Source: DASSUW01 sp963835525 (GTDB lineage Bacteria > Actinomycetota > Thermoleophilia > Solirubrobacterales > Solirubrobacteraceae). From it: a stretch of 64,000 nt of DNA. The position numbers were made by a program, and so were the translations under genes. Location of the stretch: positions 434,001 to 498,000 of the forward strand of contig CAWIFM010000003.1 in the NCBI GenBank assembly GCA_963835525.1. Direction: 5' to 3'. Of this stretch, positions 8,644-17,650 are shown piece by piece. Each line of letters opens with the position of its first letter. The first letter of the stretch is position 1. The notes under the pieces are model-generated. The model did not search any database. It was not told where the DNA came from and was given only the letters and a program-made list of their open reading frames with translations.

Positions 8644-11613
8644 ATGGCTGAGTCCACGACAGTGGCCACACCGGCCACGCTTCCATCATCCAAAGACATC
8701 GAGCGGGCCTCGAAGTTCACCCGCGAGCCGTTCCTCGCCGAAGGCGAGGACGCTGCGACCGTGCTCGCGCCCGGCACGCCGCATCGGCGCGCGTTCGACG
8801 CGGCGATGGCCGAGCTCGACGCCGGCGCCAAGGAGCCGTCGGTCGGCTGGCGGCGGGCGTACTCCCTGCTGCTGGGTCTCGAGCGGCTGCTGAGCGAGGA
8901 CGAGCCGCAGCTCGCCGACGGCGCCGTCCTCTCGGCCCACCAGGTCGACGCGCTCTCGGGCACGCTCACCGCCCTGTACGCGGAGGCGCAGCGCAACGGC
9001 AACGGCACCGCCAACGGCACCGTCGCGGAGGGCGAGGTCGTCCTCGCGCCCGTCGGCATCCCCGGCGAGGAGGAGGACGAGGACGAGGACGAGCCCGACG
9101 AGCCGCAGGACTGGGACGAGGGCGCGGCCGACGACGACGAAGAGCAGCTCGGCGAGGCGCCGGAGGACCCGCACGCCGGCAAGCGCTTCTGGTTCGAGCA
9201 CGCCACCGGCGCCGGCAAGACGGTCGCCGCGCTCGGCTTCGTCGAGGCGTCGCGCACCGGCGGTGTCCTCATCCTGACCCACCGCCGCAACCTCGTCGAC
9301 CAGTTCCACGGCGAGCTGCGCGACCGCGGCTACAAGGACAGGATCGCGCCCGCGCTGCTCAAGGGCGACGACCGTGCCGACGGCCCGGTGACGGTCGAGA
9401 CCTACCAGTGGTTCGTGCGCAACGTGGGCAAGATCTCCGACGCCTACACGATCGTCATCTGCGACGAGGCCCACACGGCGCTGGGCGAGAAGACCTCCGC
9501 GTCGATCCGCCAGTGGGCGGGCCCGATCTTCATCGGCATGACGGCCACGGGTGCTCTGATCGCCCGCCACGTCACCGACCTCTTCCCGACGCAGACCTCG
9601 CGCTTCGACCTCGCACAGGCCGCGCGGCGCGGCGTGATCTCGCCGCTGCGCTGCGTGCGGATCCCGCCCGGGCCGGGCGTGCGCACGATCGCCAAGGTGC
9701 CGCTGCGCCGCGGCGAGGTGGACACCGAGTTCGACCAGGAGCTGCTGGCCGAGCTGCTGGACCAGCTGCCGTTCAACCTGGCCGTGGCCGATCTCTACAA
9801 GACGCGCTTCAACGGCGTGCCCGGGGTCGTCTACTCGGCCGGCGTGCGGCACGCCTACAACGTCGCGCAGGCGTTCCGTGACCTCGGCATGAAGGCGCAG
9901 GCGGTCTCCGGCGAGACGCCCAAGCGCGAGCTGGCCAGCATCCTCGCGCGCTACGAGAGCGGGGCGATCGACGTCCTGGTCAACGCCCAGCTGCTGGCCG
10001 AGGGCTGGAACTCGCCGCGCGCCACCGTCTGCATGCACCTGGCGCCGACCGCCTCGCGCCGCATCTACCAGCAGCGCGTCGGCCGCGTGACCCGCCGCCA
10101 GCCGGGCAAGGAGGCGGGCATCGTCGTCGACTTCGTGCATCCGGCGACCAAGCACGACGATCCGGTGGTCACGCTGCACTCGCTGCTCGACCGCGACGTC
10201 TACCGCGGCGGCGCGATCGTCGTCGGCCCGGTGCGCCGCGGCCGCGGCCGGCGGCTGCGGGTCGAGCGCCGCGTGCTCCCCGTGACGGCCGACGAGAACC
10301 GGCGGATCGAGGTCTTCGAGCGCGAGCTGTGGCGGATCGCCGTCGAGCACCTCGACTACGGCGAGCAGGTCCAGTGGGCCGCTCTGGCCGGCGCCCGCGT
10401 GGCGCCCAACGGCTGGCGGCGCGCGCGGGCGATGCTGCACTTCGACCAGGGCGGCGAGCTCAAGCGCACGTTCCTGACCACCGCCGTCGAGCGCAACAAG
10501 AACCCGCAGCTGCGCCTGAAGGCGCTGCAGGAGATCGCCTCCGGGCGCGACGCCGAGGCCTTCGACCGCGCGCTGGACTACGTGGAGACGTGGCCGCGCG
10601 ACGACAAGCGCGAGGGCGTCAAGGTCGTGCTCCAGGCGCTGGCCGAGAAGAAGATCGGCCGCCGCGACCAGGCCAACAACTGGATCTGGCGCTGCGCGAA
10701 CATGACGCGCGACGTGCACGAGGAGTACGCCGTGCAGCGCTGGCCGGAGACGAAGCGGCTGCTGGGTCTGCTGGTCAACTCGTCCGGGGGCGCCCACGCT
10801 CGCAACGCCCGCCGGCTCGTGCACGCGGCGCGCCAGCAGGACCGCCGCCTGGCGGCCGCGCTGCTGGCGGCTGCCCTTCCGCACACGGCCGAGGCGGGAG
10901 AGGTGGTCAACGGGGCGCGCACGCGGATGTCGCGCAAGCCGGCCGCGCTCGCCCGCGAGCTGCTGCGCAACTTCCCGAAGGGCCGCGGCAAGTCCAAGCG
11001 CCGGCGGCGCAGGAAGCAGTCCGGCGACGCCGCCGCGCCCGAGGTCGTGGAGGCCCTCGAGACCGTCGCGCTGGCCGACGGCGAGGAGCCGGAGGCCGAG
11101 GGCGAGGCGCCGCCGAAGAAGCCGGCTCGCACGCGTCGCTCGAAGCGGGCGCCGAAGCCTCCGCCGGCGGAGGCCGTGACCGAGCCGACGGGCGAGGCGG
11201 ACGCGGCCGAGACGCCGGCCAAGCCGGCCCGCGCCAAGCGCGCCGCCAAGGCCAAGCCGGCCAAGCCGAGGGCGAAGCGCGCCAAGCGGGCGCCCGAGAC
11301 GGTCGCCGCCGAGGCGGCGGCGACGCCGGACGCGTCGCCCGCCCCAGCCGACGAGCCGTGGACCGCCGCGCCCGAGGCGCCGGCCGCCCCGGCCAAGGCG
11401 CCCGCCAAGCGGGCCAAGCGCGCCAAGGCGAAGCCGGCCAAGCCGCGCGCCAAGCGCGCGAAGGCCGCGCCCGAGCTCCCGGAGGGAGTCGCGCCTCCGG
11501 CCAAGCGCGCCAAGAAGCCGCCCGAGCCGAACCTGCTCGAGGCCGCCAGCGAGCGCGTCCGCGCCGCCGTGCGCGAGGCGTCCGAGCGGTCAGCCGGCGA
11601 CGAAGCCGCCTAG
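8644..11613 (+). CDS. SF2 DEAD/DEAH-box helicase with acidic linker and histone-H1-like C-terminal tail
   Basis: 989 residues. N-terminal helical region; acidic stretch about 141-172; helicase core with motif I HATGAGKT (186-193), DEAH box (274-277), motif III GMTATG (298-303) and motif VI QQRVGRVTRR (476-485). A helical region follows (about 520-780), containing repeats of charged helices. The last ~200 residues are Lys/Ala/Pro-rich, with KAKPAKPRAKRAK present twice, resembling histone H1 or AlgP tails and likely binding nucleic acid non-specifically. The core resembles type I restriction/UvrB-like SF2 enzymes rather than RecQ or DEAD RNA helicases. No nuclease or methylase neighbour is present. 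The last 24 bp overlap birA on the other strand. ATG 8644 has no clear ribosome binding site. Confidence 0.88.
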   Translation: MAESTTVATPATLPSSKDIERASKFTREPFLAEGEDAATVLAPGTPHRRAFDAAMAELDAGAKEPSVGWRRAYSLLLGLERLLSEDEPQLADGAVLSAHQVDALSGTLTALYAEAQRNGNGTANGTVAEGEVVLAPVGIPGEEEDEDEDEPDEPQDWDEGAADDDEEQLGEAPEDPHAGKRFWFEHATGAGKTVAALGFVEASRTGGVLILTHRRNLVDQFHGELRDRGYKDRIAPALLKGDDRADGPVTVETYQWFVRNVGKISDAYTIVICDEAHTALGEKTSASIRQWAGPIFIGMTATGALIARHVTDLFPTQTSRFDLAQAARRGVISPLRCVRIPPGPGVRTIAKVPLRRGEVDTEFDQELLAELLDQLPFNLAVADLYKTRFNGVPGVVYSAGVRHAYNVAQAFRDLGMKAQAVSGETPKRELASILARYESGAIDVLVNAQLLAEGWNSPRATVCMHLAPTASRRIYQQRVGRVTRRQPGKEAGIVVDFVHPATKHDDPVVTLHSLLDRDVYRGGAIVVGPVRRGRGRRLRVERRVLPVTADENRRIEVFERELWRIAVEHLDYGEQVQWAALAGARVAPNGWRRARAMLHFDQGGELKRTFLTTAVERNKNPQLRLKALQEIASGRDAEAFDRALDYVETWPRDDKREGVKVVLQALAEKKIGRRDQANNWIWRCANMTRDVHEEYAVQRWPETKRLLGLLVNSSGGAHARNARRLVHAARQQDRRLAAALLAAALPHTAEAGEVVNGARTRMSRKPAALARELLRNFPKGRGKSKRRRRRKQSGDAAAPEVVEALETVALADGEEPEAEGEAPPKKPARTRRSKRAPKPPPAEAVTEPTGEADAAETPAKPARAKRAAKAKPAKPRAKRAKRAPETVAAEAAATPDASPAPADEPWTAAPEAPAAPAKAPAKRAKRAKAKPAKPRAKRAKAAPELPEGVAPPAKRAKKPPEPNLLEAASERVRAAVREASERSAGDEAA

Positions 11614-12270
11614 GTGCACCTCGCCGGCGTCGAGGACCTGCTCGCCGCCGGGCCCGCTCACGCGCAGCCGGCCGTCCTCGTCGATCCCCGCGCCGACGCC
11701 CTGACCGCCCGGCCATGACAGCGCACGATCGAGCAGGGCGTCGCGCGTGCGCAGAGCCGCGAGCGTCTCGGCGGCGGGCTCGGCCAGACGACGGCCCAGG
11801 TGGTCCAGCAGCTCGGCCAGCGTCGCTTCCAGCTCGTCCTTGCCCCGGCCGAGCGTCCCCGCGTTCAGCTCCGGCGGCAGCTCGTCCGGCGCGAAGGCGG
11901 CGTTGACCCCGATCCCGACCACCGCCCAGCCCTCCTGGGGCCGCGCCTCGACGAGCACGCCGGCCACCTTGCGGCCCTCGAGCAGCACGTCGTTGGGCCA
12001 CTTGACGAGCGCGGCCGGGCCGGCGAGGTCGGCGACCGCGAGGCCGGCGCGCAGCGGCAGCAGCGGGTCGGGCGCGCGGACGACCAGCGAGAGCAGCAGC
12101 GCGCGGCCCGGAGGCGCCGTCCACGTGCGGCCCTGGCGGCCGCGGCCGGCGCTCTGGAAGCTGGTGGTGACCAGCGTGCCGTGCGGCGCTCCGGCGCCGG
12201 CCAAGGCCCGAGCCAGCTCGTTGGTCGACGTCGTCTCGCGCAGGTGGCGGCGCGGCCGGCCGACCTTCAC
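11590..12270 (-). CDS. birA: Biotin--[acetyl-CoA carboxylase] ligase
   Basis: 226 residues from a GTG that overlaps the upstream stop (GTGA). Biotin/adenylate-binding motifs are seen: ETTSTNELA, GRGRQGRTW near residue 45 and VKWPNDVLL near residue 95. The C-terminal SH3-like domain is short. There is no N-terminal helix-turn-helix, so this is the monofunctional type that biotinylates carboxyl-carrier proteins and does not repress bio genes. Last gene of the minus-strand heme/cytochrome run; its tail overlaps the helicase gene end to end. Confidence 0.93.
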   Translation of the reverse strand: MKVGRPRRHLRETTSTNELARALAGAGAPHGTLVTTSFQSAGRGRQGRTWTAPPGRALLLSLVVRAPDPLLPLRAGLAVADLAGPAALVKWPNDVLLEGRKVAGVLVEARPQEGWAVVGIGVNAAFAPDELPPELNAGTLGRGKDELEATLAELLDHLGRRLAEPAAETLAALRTRDALLDRALSWPGGQGVGAGIDEDGRLRVSGPGGEQVLDAGEVHLGGFVAG

Positions 12271-13076
12271 TCGGCCTCCAGCCGCACCTCGTCGCCCGCG
12301 CGCAGGCCGAGCAGGGCGGCGGCGTCGCCGCCGTTGACGGCCAGCGCGAGCGCGCCGCCGGCGTCCTCGTAGAGCAGCAGGGCGCCCGCCGCGACGTCCG
12401 AGAACGTGCGGGCGACCACGCCGCGCACGCGCCGCCCGCCGGCGCGCGCCGCCATCGCGTCGCCGAGCTTGAGATCGCTGCCCATCAGATCGTCGTGCAC
12501 GGCGTCGAGCGTCGCGTTGCCGTAGCCGTCGATGCCGACCACGTGCGCCACCAGAGCGTCCGCCTCCTGGCGCGGCTCCGTTTGCTCGACGGTGACGAGC
12601 TCGGCGGGATCGAGCGGCGTGCCCGCGGAGGCCAGCGGCGCCCCGCCGGCCAGCCGCGCGGCGACCGGGGCGAAGATGTCGCGCCCGTGGAAGGTCGCCG
12701 ACACCGGCTCCAGCCGCCACGGCGAGACGGAGATCTCGACCACCTCGGCGACGCCGCCGAACCGCTCCGCGGCGGGCGCGAGGAGGCCGTTGTCGGGACC
12801 GACCAGCAGCCGGCCCTCCTCGGCGGTCCGCAGCGCCAGCGCCCGTCGCTGCGCGCCGACGTCGGGGTCCACGACGGCCAGGTGCACGCCGGCGGGCATG
12901 AACGGCAGCGCCCGCGCGAGCACCGTGGCTCCCGCCCGGACGTCCTGCCGCGGGATGCCGTGGGTGATGTCGATGACGCGCGCGTCGGGGCAGATCCCCG
13001 CGATCACGCCGTGGACGACGCCGACGAACTCGTCGCCGAGCCCGTAGTCCGACAGGAAGGTGACCGCGCGCGTCAT
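12267..13076 (-). CDS. SAM hydrolase (SAM hydroxide adenosyltransferase, DUF62 family)
   Basis: 269 residues. The conserved set that activates water in this family is present: Asp in VVDPDVG (about 70), Arg in GAQRRAL (77-78) and His in TFHGRD (130). Retention of this triad points to hydrolysis of S-adenosylmethionine to adenosine and methionine, not halogenation. Overlaps its neighbours on both sides by 4 bp (ATGA upstream with cobA-hemD, GTGA downstream with birA). Its position next to CobA, which consumes SAM, suggests control of SAM or disposal of adenosyl products, but that is inference. Confidence 0.9.
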   Translation of the reverse strand: MTRAVTFLSDYGLGDEFVGVVHGVIAGICPDARVIDITHGIPRQDVRAGATVLARALPFMPAGVHLAVVDPDVGAQRRALALRTAEEGRLLVGPDNGLLAPAAERFGGVAEVVEISVSPWRLEPVSATFHGRDIFAPVAARLAGGAPLASAGTPLDPAELVTVEQTEPRQEADALVAHVVGIDGYGNATLDAVHDDLMGSDLKLGDAMAARAGGRRVRGVVARTFSDVAAGALLLYEDAGGALALAVNGGDAAALLGLRAGDEVRLEAE

Positions 13077-14527
13077 CGGGCGGCGTCCGCGAGCAGCGCC
13101 TCGACGAGGCCGTCGGGCGTGTGGGGATCGGCCTCGAGGTCGGGCTCCGCGCCGCGGGCGCGCAGCTCGGCGCTGGTGGCCGGGCCGATCGAGACCAGCC
13201 GCGGGCCCTCGAGCGTCCCCGCCGCGTCGTGGAAGAAGCGCACCGACGAGGCGGAGGTGAACAGCAGGTAGTCGGCCGCCGTGGCGGCGTCGCGCGCGCC
13301 GTCGTCGAGCGGCTCGGCCACGGTCTCGTAGAGCGCCACCACGTCGACCTCGGCGCCGCGCTCGCGCAGCGCGTCGGGCAGCACGTCCCGGCCCTCGGCG
13401 CCGCGGGCGATCAGCGCCCGCCGTACCGGCGTGGCCGCGAGCGCGTCGACGAGCCCCTCGGCGACCGCGCGCTCCGGCACCACGTCCGGCTCAACGCCGC
13501 GCGCCCGCAGCGCCCGCGCGGTTCCCGGACCGATCGCCGCCACCGTGATGCCGGCCAGCTCGCGCGCGTCGCGCAGGCGGTCGAGCAGCAGGTCGGCTCC
13601 GTTGGGCGAGGTCACGCACACGAGGTCGTAGCCGCTGAGCGGCGGAAGCTGGGTCTCGAGTGGCGCGATCCGGATCGCCGGCGCCTCGACCACCGCCGCG
13701 CCCAGGGTTCTCAGGCGCGCGGCGAGCGCGCTCGCCTGCGCGCGGGCGCGCGTGACGGCGACGGTGCGGCCGTGCAGCGGCCGCGACTCCAGCCAGGCGA
13801 GCTGCTCGCGCAGGCGGGCGACCTCGCCGACCAGCGTGATCGCCGGCGGGCGGATCCGCTCGGCCGCGGCGCGCTCGGCGACGTCTGCGAGCGTGGCCAG
13901 CAGCGTGCGCTGGCCGGGGAGCGTGCCGCGCTCGACGACGGCGACCGGCTCGTCCGGCGGCCGCCCCTCCGCGACGAGCCGCTCGGCGATCCTGGGCAGG
14001 CTGCGGACGCCCATGTAGAAGACCAGCGTGCCGGGGAAGCGCGCGAGCGCCGGCCAGTCGATCGCCGACTCCGGCTTGGACTGGTCTTCATGGCCGGTGA
14101 TGAAGGCCACGCCGCTCGCGACGTCGCGGTGGGTCACCGGGATGCCCGCGTAGGCCGGGGCGGCGACGCCGGCCGTCACGCCGGGGACGACCTCGAACGG
14201 GATGCCGGCCTGCGCGAGCACCAGCGCCTCCTCGCCGCCGCGCCCGAACACGAACGGGTCGCCGCCCTTGAGGCGCACGACGCGCCTGCCGGCGCGGGCG
14301 TGCTCGAGCAGCAGGCGGTGCGTGTCGTCCTGCGGGAACTGCGGGCCCTCGCCCTCCTTGCCGACGTAGACGAGCTCGGCTCCGGGGCGCGCGTGGGCAA
14401 GCGCCTCGGGTGGGATCAGGCGGTCGTAGAGGACGACGTCGGCGGCCCCGAGCAGCTCGACCGCGCGCACGGTGAGCAGGCCCGGGTCGCCCGGCCCGGC
14501 CCCGACGAGGTGGACGATGCCGGTCAT
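13073..14527 (-). CDS. cobA-hemD: Fused uroporphyrinogen-III C-methyltransferase / uroporphyrinogen-III synthase
   Basis: 484 residues. The N-terminal ~245 are CobA/SUMT (GAGPGDPGLLT at the start, LKGGDPFVFGRGGEE, YAGIPVTHR). The C-terminal part is HemD (RTVAVTRARAQAS, VTSPNGADLLLDRL, FTSASSVRFF). The enzyme closes hydroxymethylbilane to uroporphyrinogen III and also methylates it to precorrin-2, so it sits at the fork between heme and siroheme/cobalamin. The ATG overlaps the hemC stop (ATGA). The partner for siroheme, precorrin-2 dehydrogenase, lies at 21067-21810. The fusion is known in Actinobacteria and Firmicutes. Confidence 0.95.
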   Translation of the reverse strand: MTGIVHLVGAGPGDPGLLTVRAVELLGAADVVLYDRLIPPEALAHARPGAELVYVGKEGEGPQFPQDDTHRLLLEHARAGRRVVRLKGGDPFVFGRGGEEALVLAQAGIPFEVVPGVTAGVAAPAYAGIPVTHRDVASGVAFITGHEDQSKPESAIDWPALARFPGTLVFYMGVRSLPRIAERLVAEGRPPDEPVAVVERGTLPGQRTLLATLADVAERAAAERIRPPAITLVGEVARLREQLAWLESRPLHGRTVAVTRARAQASALAARLRTLGAAVVEAPAIRIAPLETQLPPLSGYDLVCVTSPNGADLLLDRLRDARELAGITVAAIGPGTARALRARGVEPDVVPERAVAEGLVDALAATPVRRALIARGAEGRDVLPDALRERGAEVDVVALYETVAEPLDDGARDAATAADYLLFTSASSVRFFHDAAGTLEGPRLVSIGPATSAELRARGAEPDLEADPHTPDGLVEALLADAAR

Positions 14528-15393
14528 CGCGTGGCCATCGCCTCCGCGGCGCGCAGCAGGTCGGCGGCGCCGGCGGCGAGCATGCGGCGGGCCAGCTCGG
14601 TGGCGGCGTCCATCGGGACCTCGTCGACGAGCCACTCAGAGCCGTCGGGCAGGCCGGCAAAACCGCGAATCGTCACGCCGTCCGCGTGAACTCCGACGGG
14701 GGTGTGACAACTTGCTTCCAATTCACGCACAGCCGCTCGCTCGGCCCGCAGGCATGCCATGGTCCGGCCATGGCTCACGGAGGCGGCGACATCGGCGGCG
14801 GGGGTGCCCTCGCGGGCCTGCACCGCGATCACGCCCTGCCCGGGCGCGGGCACGAAGACTTCGCCGAACAGCGTGCCGCCCGCCTCGCGGCGGCGGTCGA
14901 GCCGGTCGAGCCCTGCCGCGGCGAGCACCAGCACCTCCACCTCGCCGGCCGCCAGCTTGCGCAGCCGCGTGTCGACGTTGCCCCGCAGCTCGACCACCTG
15001 CAGGTCGGGTCGCACGGCCAGCAGCTGGGCGCGGCGGCGCAGCGCGCTGGTCCCGACCCGGGCCGCCTCGCGCACGTCGGCCAGCAGCTTCTCGCCCACC
15101 AGCACGTCGAACGGATCGGCCCGCCGCGGCGCGGCCACGATGGCGGTCCCGGGAGCCAGCTCGGACGGCACGTCCTTGGCCGAGTGCACGGCGAGGTCGA
15201 TCTCGCCGGCCTCGAGCGCGGCCTCCAGGGCGCCGACCCAGCGCGACTTGTCGCCGGTCGCGAGCCCGGCGTCGCCGGCCGTGGCGATGGTGATCAGCTC
15301 CGCCGGCTCCGGCAGCAGCCGCTGCACGGCGCGCGCCTGGGCGAGCGCCAGGGTGCTGCCGCGCGTCCCGATCCGCAGTGGGGCGGCCGTCAA
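14524..15393 (-). CDS. hemC: Porphobilinogen deaminase (hydroxymethylbilane synthase)
   Basis: 289 residues. Key segments: RIGTRGSTLALAQA at the N-terminus, VHSAKDVPSE near residue 70, RRAQLLAVRPDL, RGNVDTRL, and the dipyrromethane-cofactor cysteine in EASCHTPVG. Polymerises four porphobilinogens into hydroxymethylbilane. The start is a TTG overlapping the hemA stop (TTGA), needed to include the first strand of the fold. Part of the contiguous heme run. Confidence 0.96.
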   Translation of the reverse strand: MTAAPLRIGTRGSTLALAQARAVQRLLPEPAELITIATAGDAGLATGDKSRWVGALEAALEAGEIDLAVHSAKDVPSELAPGTAIVAAPRRADPFDVLVGEKLLADVREAARVGTSALRRRAQLLAVRPDLQVVELRGNVDTRLRKLAAGEVEVLVLAAAGLDRLDRRREAGGTLFGEVFVPAPGQGVIAVQAREGTPAADVAASVSHGRTMACLRAERAAVRELEASCHTPVGVHADGVTIRGFAGLPDGSEWLVDEVPMDAATELARRMLAAGAADLLRAAEAMATR

Positions 15394-16709
15394 GGCCGGC
15401 GCAGCGCGCGGACCTCGGCGGGCTGCTCCGCCGCCTCGGTCTGGGGCTCTGCCAGCCCGAACAGCTCGCGCAGCAGCTGGAGGCGCGCGTGGCGGTGGGC
15501 GGTGTCGAGGCTCTTGACGTGCGTCGTGGGCATGTGCAGGAGCCGCTTGGCGATGGCGTTGGCGAGCGCTTCCACCCGCTGCCGGTCGCGCTCGGTCAGG
15601 GCCTCCCAGCGGCCGTCGTTCTCGGCCAGGACGGCCGCCACCACCTCGTTGCCGAGGCCGCGCAGCGCGGTCAGGGTCGGGAGCATCTCGAGCGAGCCGA
15701 GCCAGCCGGCGAACGTCTGGATCTCCTCCTCGACGATCCCCTCGGCCCGCCGCGCTTCGGCCTTGCGGACGGAGATGTGGCGCTTGACCTGCGCCTGCAG
15801 CCCGTCGATGTCGATCACCGTCACGCCCGGCAGGTCGCCGCAGTCATGCTCGATGTCGCGCGGCACCGCGAGGTCGAGCAGCAGCAGCGGGCGGCTGCCC
15901 CGCTCGGCCACGACGACCTCGAGGTCCTCGGCCTCGAGCAGCGTGTGCGGCGAAGACGTAGAGGAGATGACGATGTCCGCGCGCGCGAGCTCGCCGGGCA
16001 GCGCGTCGAACGACGCGGTCTCGCCGCCGAACCGCTCGGCCAGCACGGTGGCGCGCTCGCGCCGGCGATTGGCGATGAACATGGTCGAGACGCCGCGGTC
16101 GTGCAGCGCCTGCGCGGTCAGCTCGGCCGTCTCGCCCGCGCCGATGATCAGCACGTGCCGCTCGGCCAGGTCGCCGAGCGCCTCGCGCGCGGCGTCGACC
16201 GCCACGGAGGCGATGCTGGCGCGGCCCTTCGAGATCTTGGTCTCGGTGCGCACGCGCTTGCCGGTGGCCAGCGCGGCGCGGAACAGCTTGTTGCTCATCG
16301 GCCCGGTGGTGCGGGCGGCCAGCGCCGCCTCGTACGCGCGCTTGACCTGGCCCTGGACCTCGGCTTCGCCGACGATCATCGACTCCAGGCCCCCGGTCAC
16401 CCGGTACAGGTGCCGTGCCGCGTCGCAGTTGCGCAGCGAGTACATGCCGTCGAGCAGCTCGCTCGGCCGCATGTCGGCGCGCCGCGCCAGCAGCGCCAGC
16501 GCCGCCGACTCGCCCTCGACCGGGTTGCCGACCACGAGGTACAGCTCGGTGCGGTTGCAGGTGGAGACGACGACCGCCTCGTCGATCGCCGAGTGCTCGG
16601 TCAGCTCGCGCAGCAGCGGCTCGGCTCCGCCCTCGGTCAGCGCGATCCGCTCGCGCAGGGCGAGCGGCGCCGTCTTGTGCGAGGCGCCGAGCGCCAGCAG
16701 CTCGGTCAT
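15390..16709 (-). CDS. hemA: Glutamyl-tRNA reductase
   Basis: 439 residues. The catalytic cysteine is C51 in STCNRTE; GASHKTAPL is at the start; the NADPH-binding segment reads VLIIGAGETAEL near residue 187; a C-terminal dimerisation helix follows. Reduces glutamyl-tRNA to glutamate-1-semialdehyde, the first committed step of C5-pathway tetrapyrrole synthesis. ATG 16709 overlaps the ccmD-like stop by 4 bp, coupling heme synthesis to the cytochrome c genes. No hemL or hemB is in the window. Confidence 0.97.
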   Translation of the reverse strand: MTELLALGASHKTAPLALRERIALTEGGAEPLLRELTEHSAIDEAVVVSTCNRTELYLVVGNPVEGESAALALLARRADMRPSELLDGMYSLRNCDAARHLYRVTGGLESMIVGEAEVQGQVKRAYEAALAARTTGPMSNKLFRAALATGKRVRTETKISKGRASIASVAVDAAREALGDLAERHVLIIGAGETAELTAQALHDRGVSTMFIANRRRERATVLAERFGGETASFDALPGELARADIVISSTSSPHTLLEAEDLEVVVAERGSRPLLLLDLAVPRDIEHDCGDLPGVTVIDIDGLQAQVKRHISVRKAEARRAEGIVEEEIQTFAGWLGSLEMLPTLTALRGLGNEVVAAVLAENDGRWEALTERDRQRVEALANAIAKRLLHMPTTHVKSLDTAHRHARLQLLRELFGLAEPQTEAAEQPAEVRALRRP

Positions 16710-16909
16710 TGCCGCACCGTCTCCTCTTCCGCGTCCTTCGCGCGGGCCTGCTGGCGCCGCTCCACGAGCTGCGTCAGCTCGCCGAGCTCGCGAGCGATGC
16801 GTACCAGCTTGCCCGCCATGATGGCCACGTATATCAAGAGGAGCGCGAGGAACACCAGATACGCGGCGGCGACGTACGGGCCTGCGTCGTCGAGCGGGAG
16901 GGCGGGCAT
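16706..16909 (-). CDS. Small single-span membrane protein, CcmD-like
   Basis: 67 residues: one membrane segment (VAAAYLVFLALLLIYVAIMAG) then a basic, coiled tail (LVRIARELGELTQLVERRQQ). Size, topology and position immediately after ccmC (TGATG overlap) match CcmD, the small subunit that helps release holo-CcmE from the CcmABC complex. Sequence similarity in this family is weak, so the call rests on context. Confidence 0.78.
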   Translation of the reverse strand: MPALPLDDAGPYVAAAYLVFLALLLIYVAIMAGKLVRIARELGELTQLVERRQQARAKDAEEETVRQ

Positions 16910-17643
16910 CAGAGCTGCTGTGGCGCCGCGCTGCGCCCGGTCGGGAGCCATGCCTCGTCGTCGTCGGCCGCGAGCCGCCGCTTGAGCGCGCGCAGCTGCA
17001 TCGACGCCTGCTTCGAGGTGAGCTCGTACTTGCACAGCGTGACGAACAGAACGGCCATGCCGAGCAGCGAGACGAGGAAGGTCAGCCGCATGTCGCCGGG
17101 CATCGAGCCGCCGGTCTGGCTCAGCACGCGCGGGTGCGTGAACGACTCGGCCATCCGCACCGCGAGGAAGTTCAGCGGCACGAAGGCGCCGGCCACGATC
17201 GAGAAGACGGCGGCCGTGCGCGCCTGGCGCTCGGGGTCCTCGATCGAGAAGCGCAGCGGCTGGTAGCAGGCGTAGAGCAGGAAGACGATCAGGAAGGAGA
17301 CGAGCGTCGGCTCCTCCCACACCCACCAGTGGCCCCAGGATGCCTTGGCCCAGATCGATCCGGTGACCAGCGCGCCGATCCCCAGGATCAGCGAGATGTG
17401 GATCGCCACGTAAGAGCGCAGGTCGTGCGCCCGGTCACCGTCGCGCAGGTAGCGCACGCCCCACACCCCGCCGGCCACGAAGCCGCCGAGCGCGACGATC
17501 GCCAGCGGCACGTGCAGGTAGAAGATCTTCTGGATGAAGCCCTGGTCGGCGTCGTTGGGCGCGTAGAAGAACACCATCGCGAAAGCGCCGATGATGAGGA
17601 CGACCGAGGCGATGGAGAGGGGCTTCAGCCCTCGGGCGAACAC
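16909..17643 (-). CDS. ccmC: Cytochrome c assembly protein CcmC (heme-handling, WWD-type)
   Basis: 244 residues, six hydrophobic segments. The tryptophan-rich heme-handling loop reads WGHWWVWEEPTL; the usual WWxWD has Glu in place of Asp. Histidine ligands are visible before it (FYLHVP) and after it (SFTHPRV). CcmC presents heme to the chaperone CcmE on the outer face of the membrane. GTG 17643 is chosen because it lies 7 bp after the ccmB stop and directly precedes the first membrane segment. Contiguous with ccmA, ccmB and a ccmD-like gene. Confidence 0.9.
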   Translation of the reverse strand: MFARGLKPLSIASVVLIIGAFAMVFFYAPNDADQGFIQKIFYLHVPLAIVALGGFVAGGVWGVRYLRDGDRAHDLRSYVAIHISLILGIGALVTGSIWAKASWGHWWVWEEPTLVSFLIVFLLYACYQPLRFSIEDPERQARTAAVFSIVAGAFVPLNFLAVRMAESFTHPRVLSQTGGSMPGDMRLTFLVSLLGMAVLFVTLCKYELTSKQASMQLRALKRRLAADDDEAWLPTGRSAAPQQL

Positions 17644-17650
17644 GTTGTGG

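Noticed and set aside
10984..11906. Separate gene in another frame over the helicase tail
   Set aside because: The repetitive Lys/Ala coding sequence gives long open frames in all phases; only the helicase frame continues a recognisable protein.
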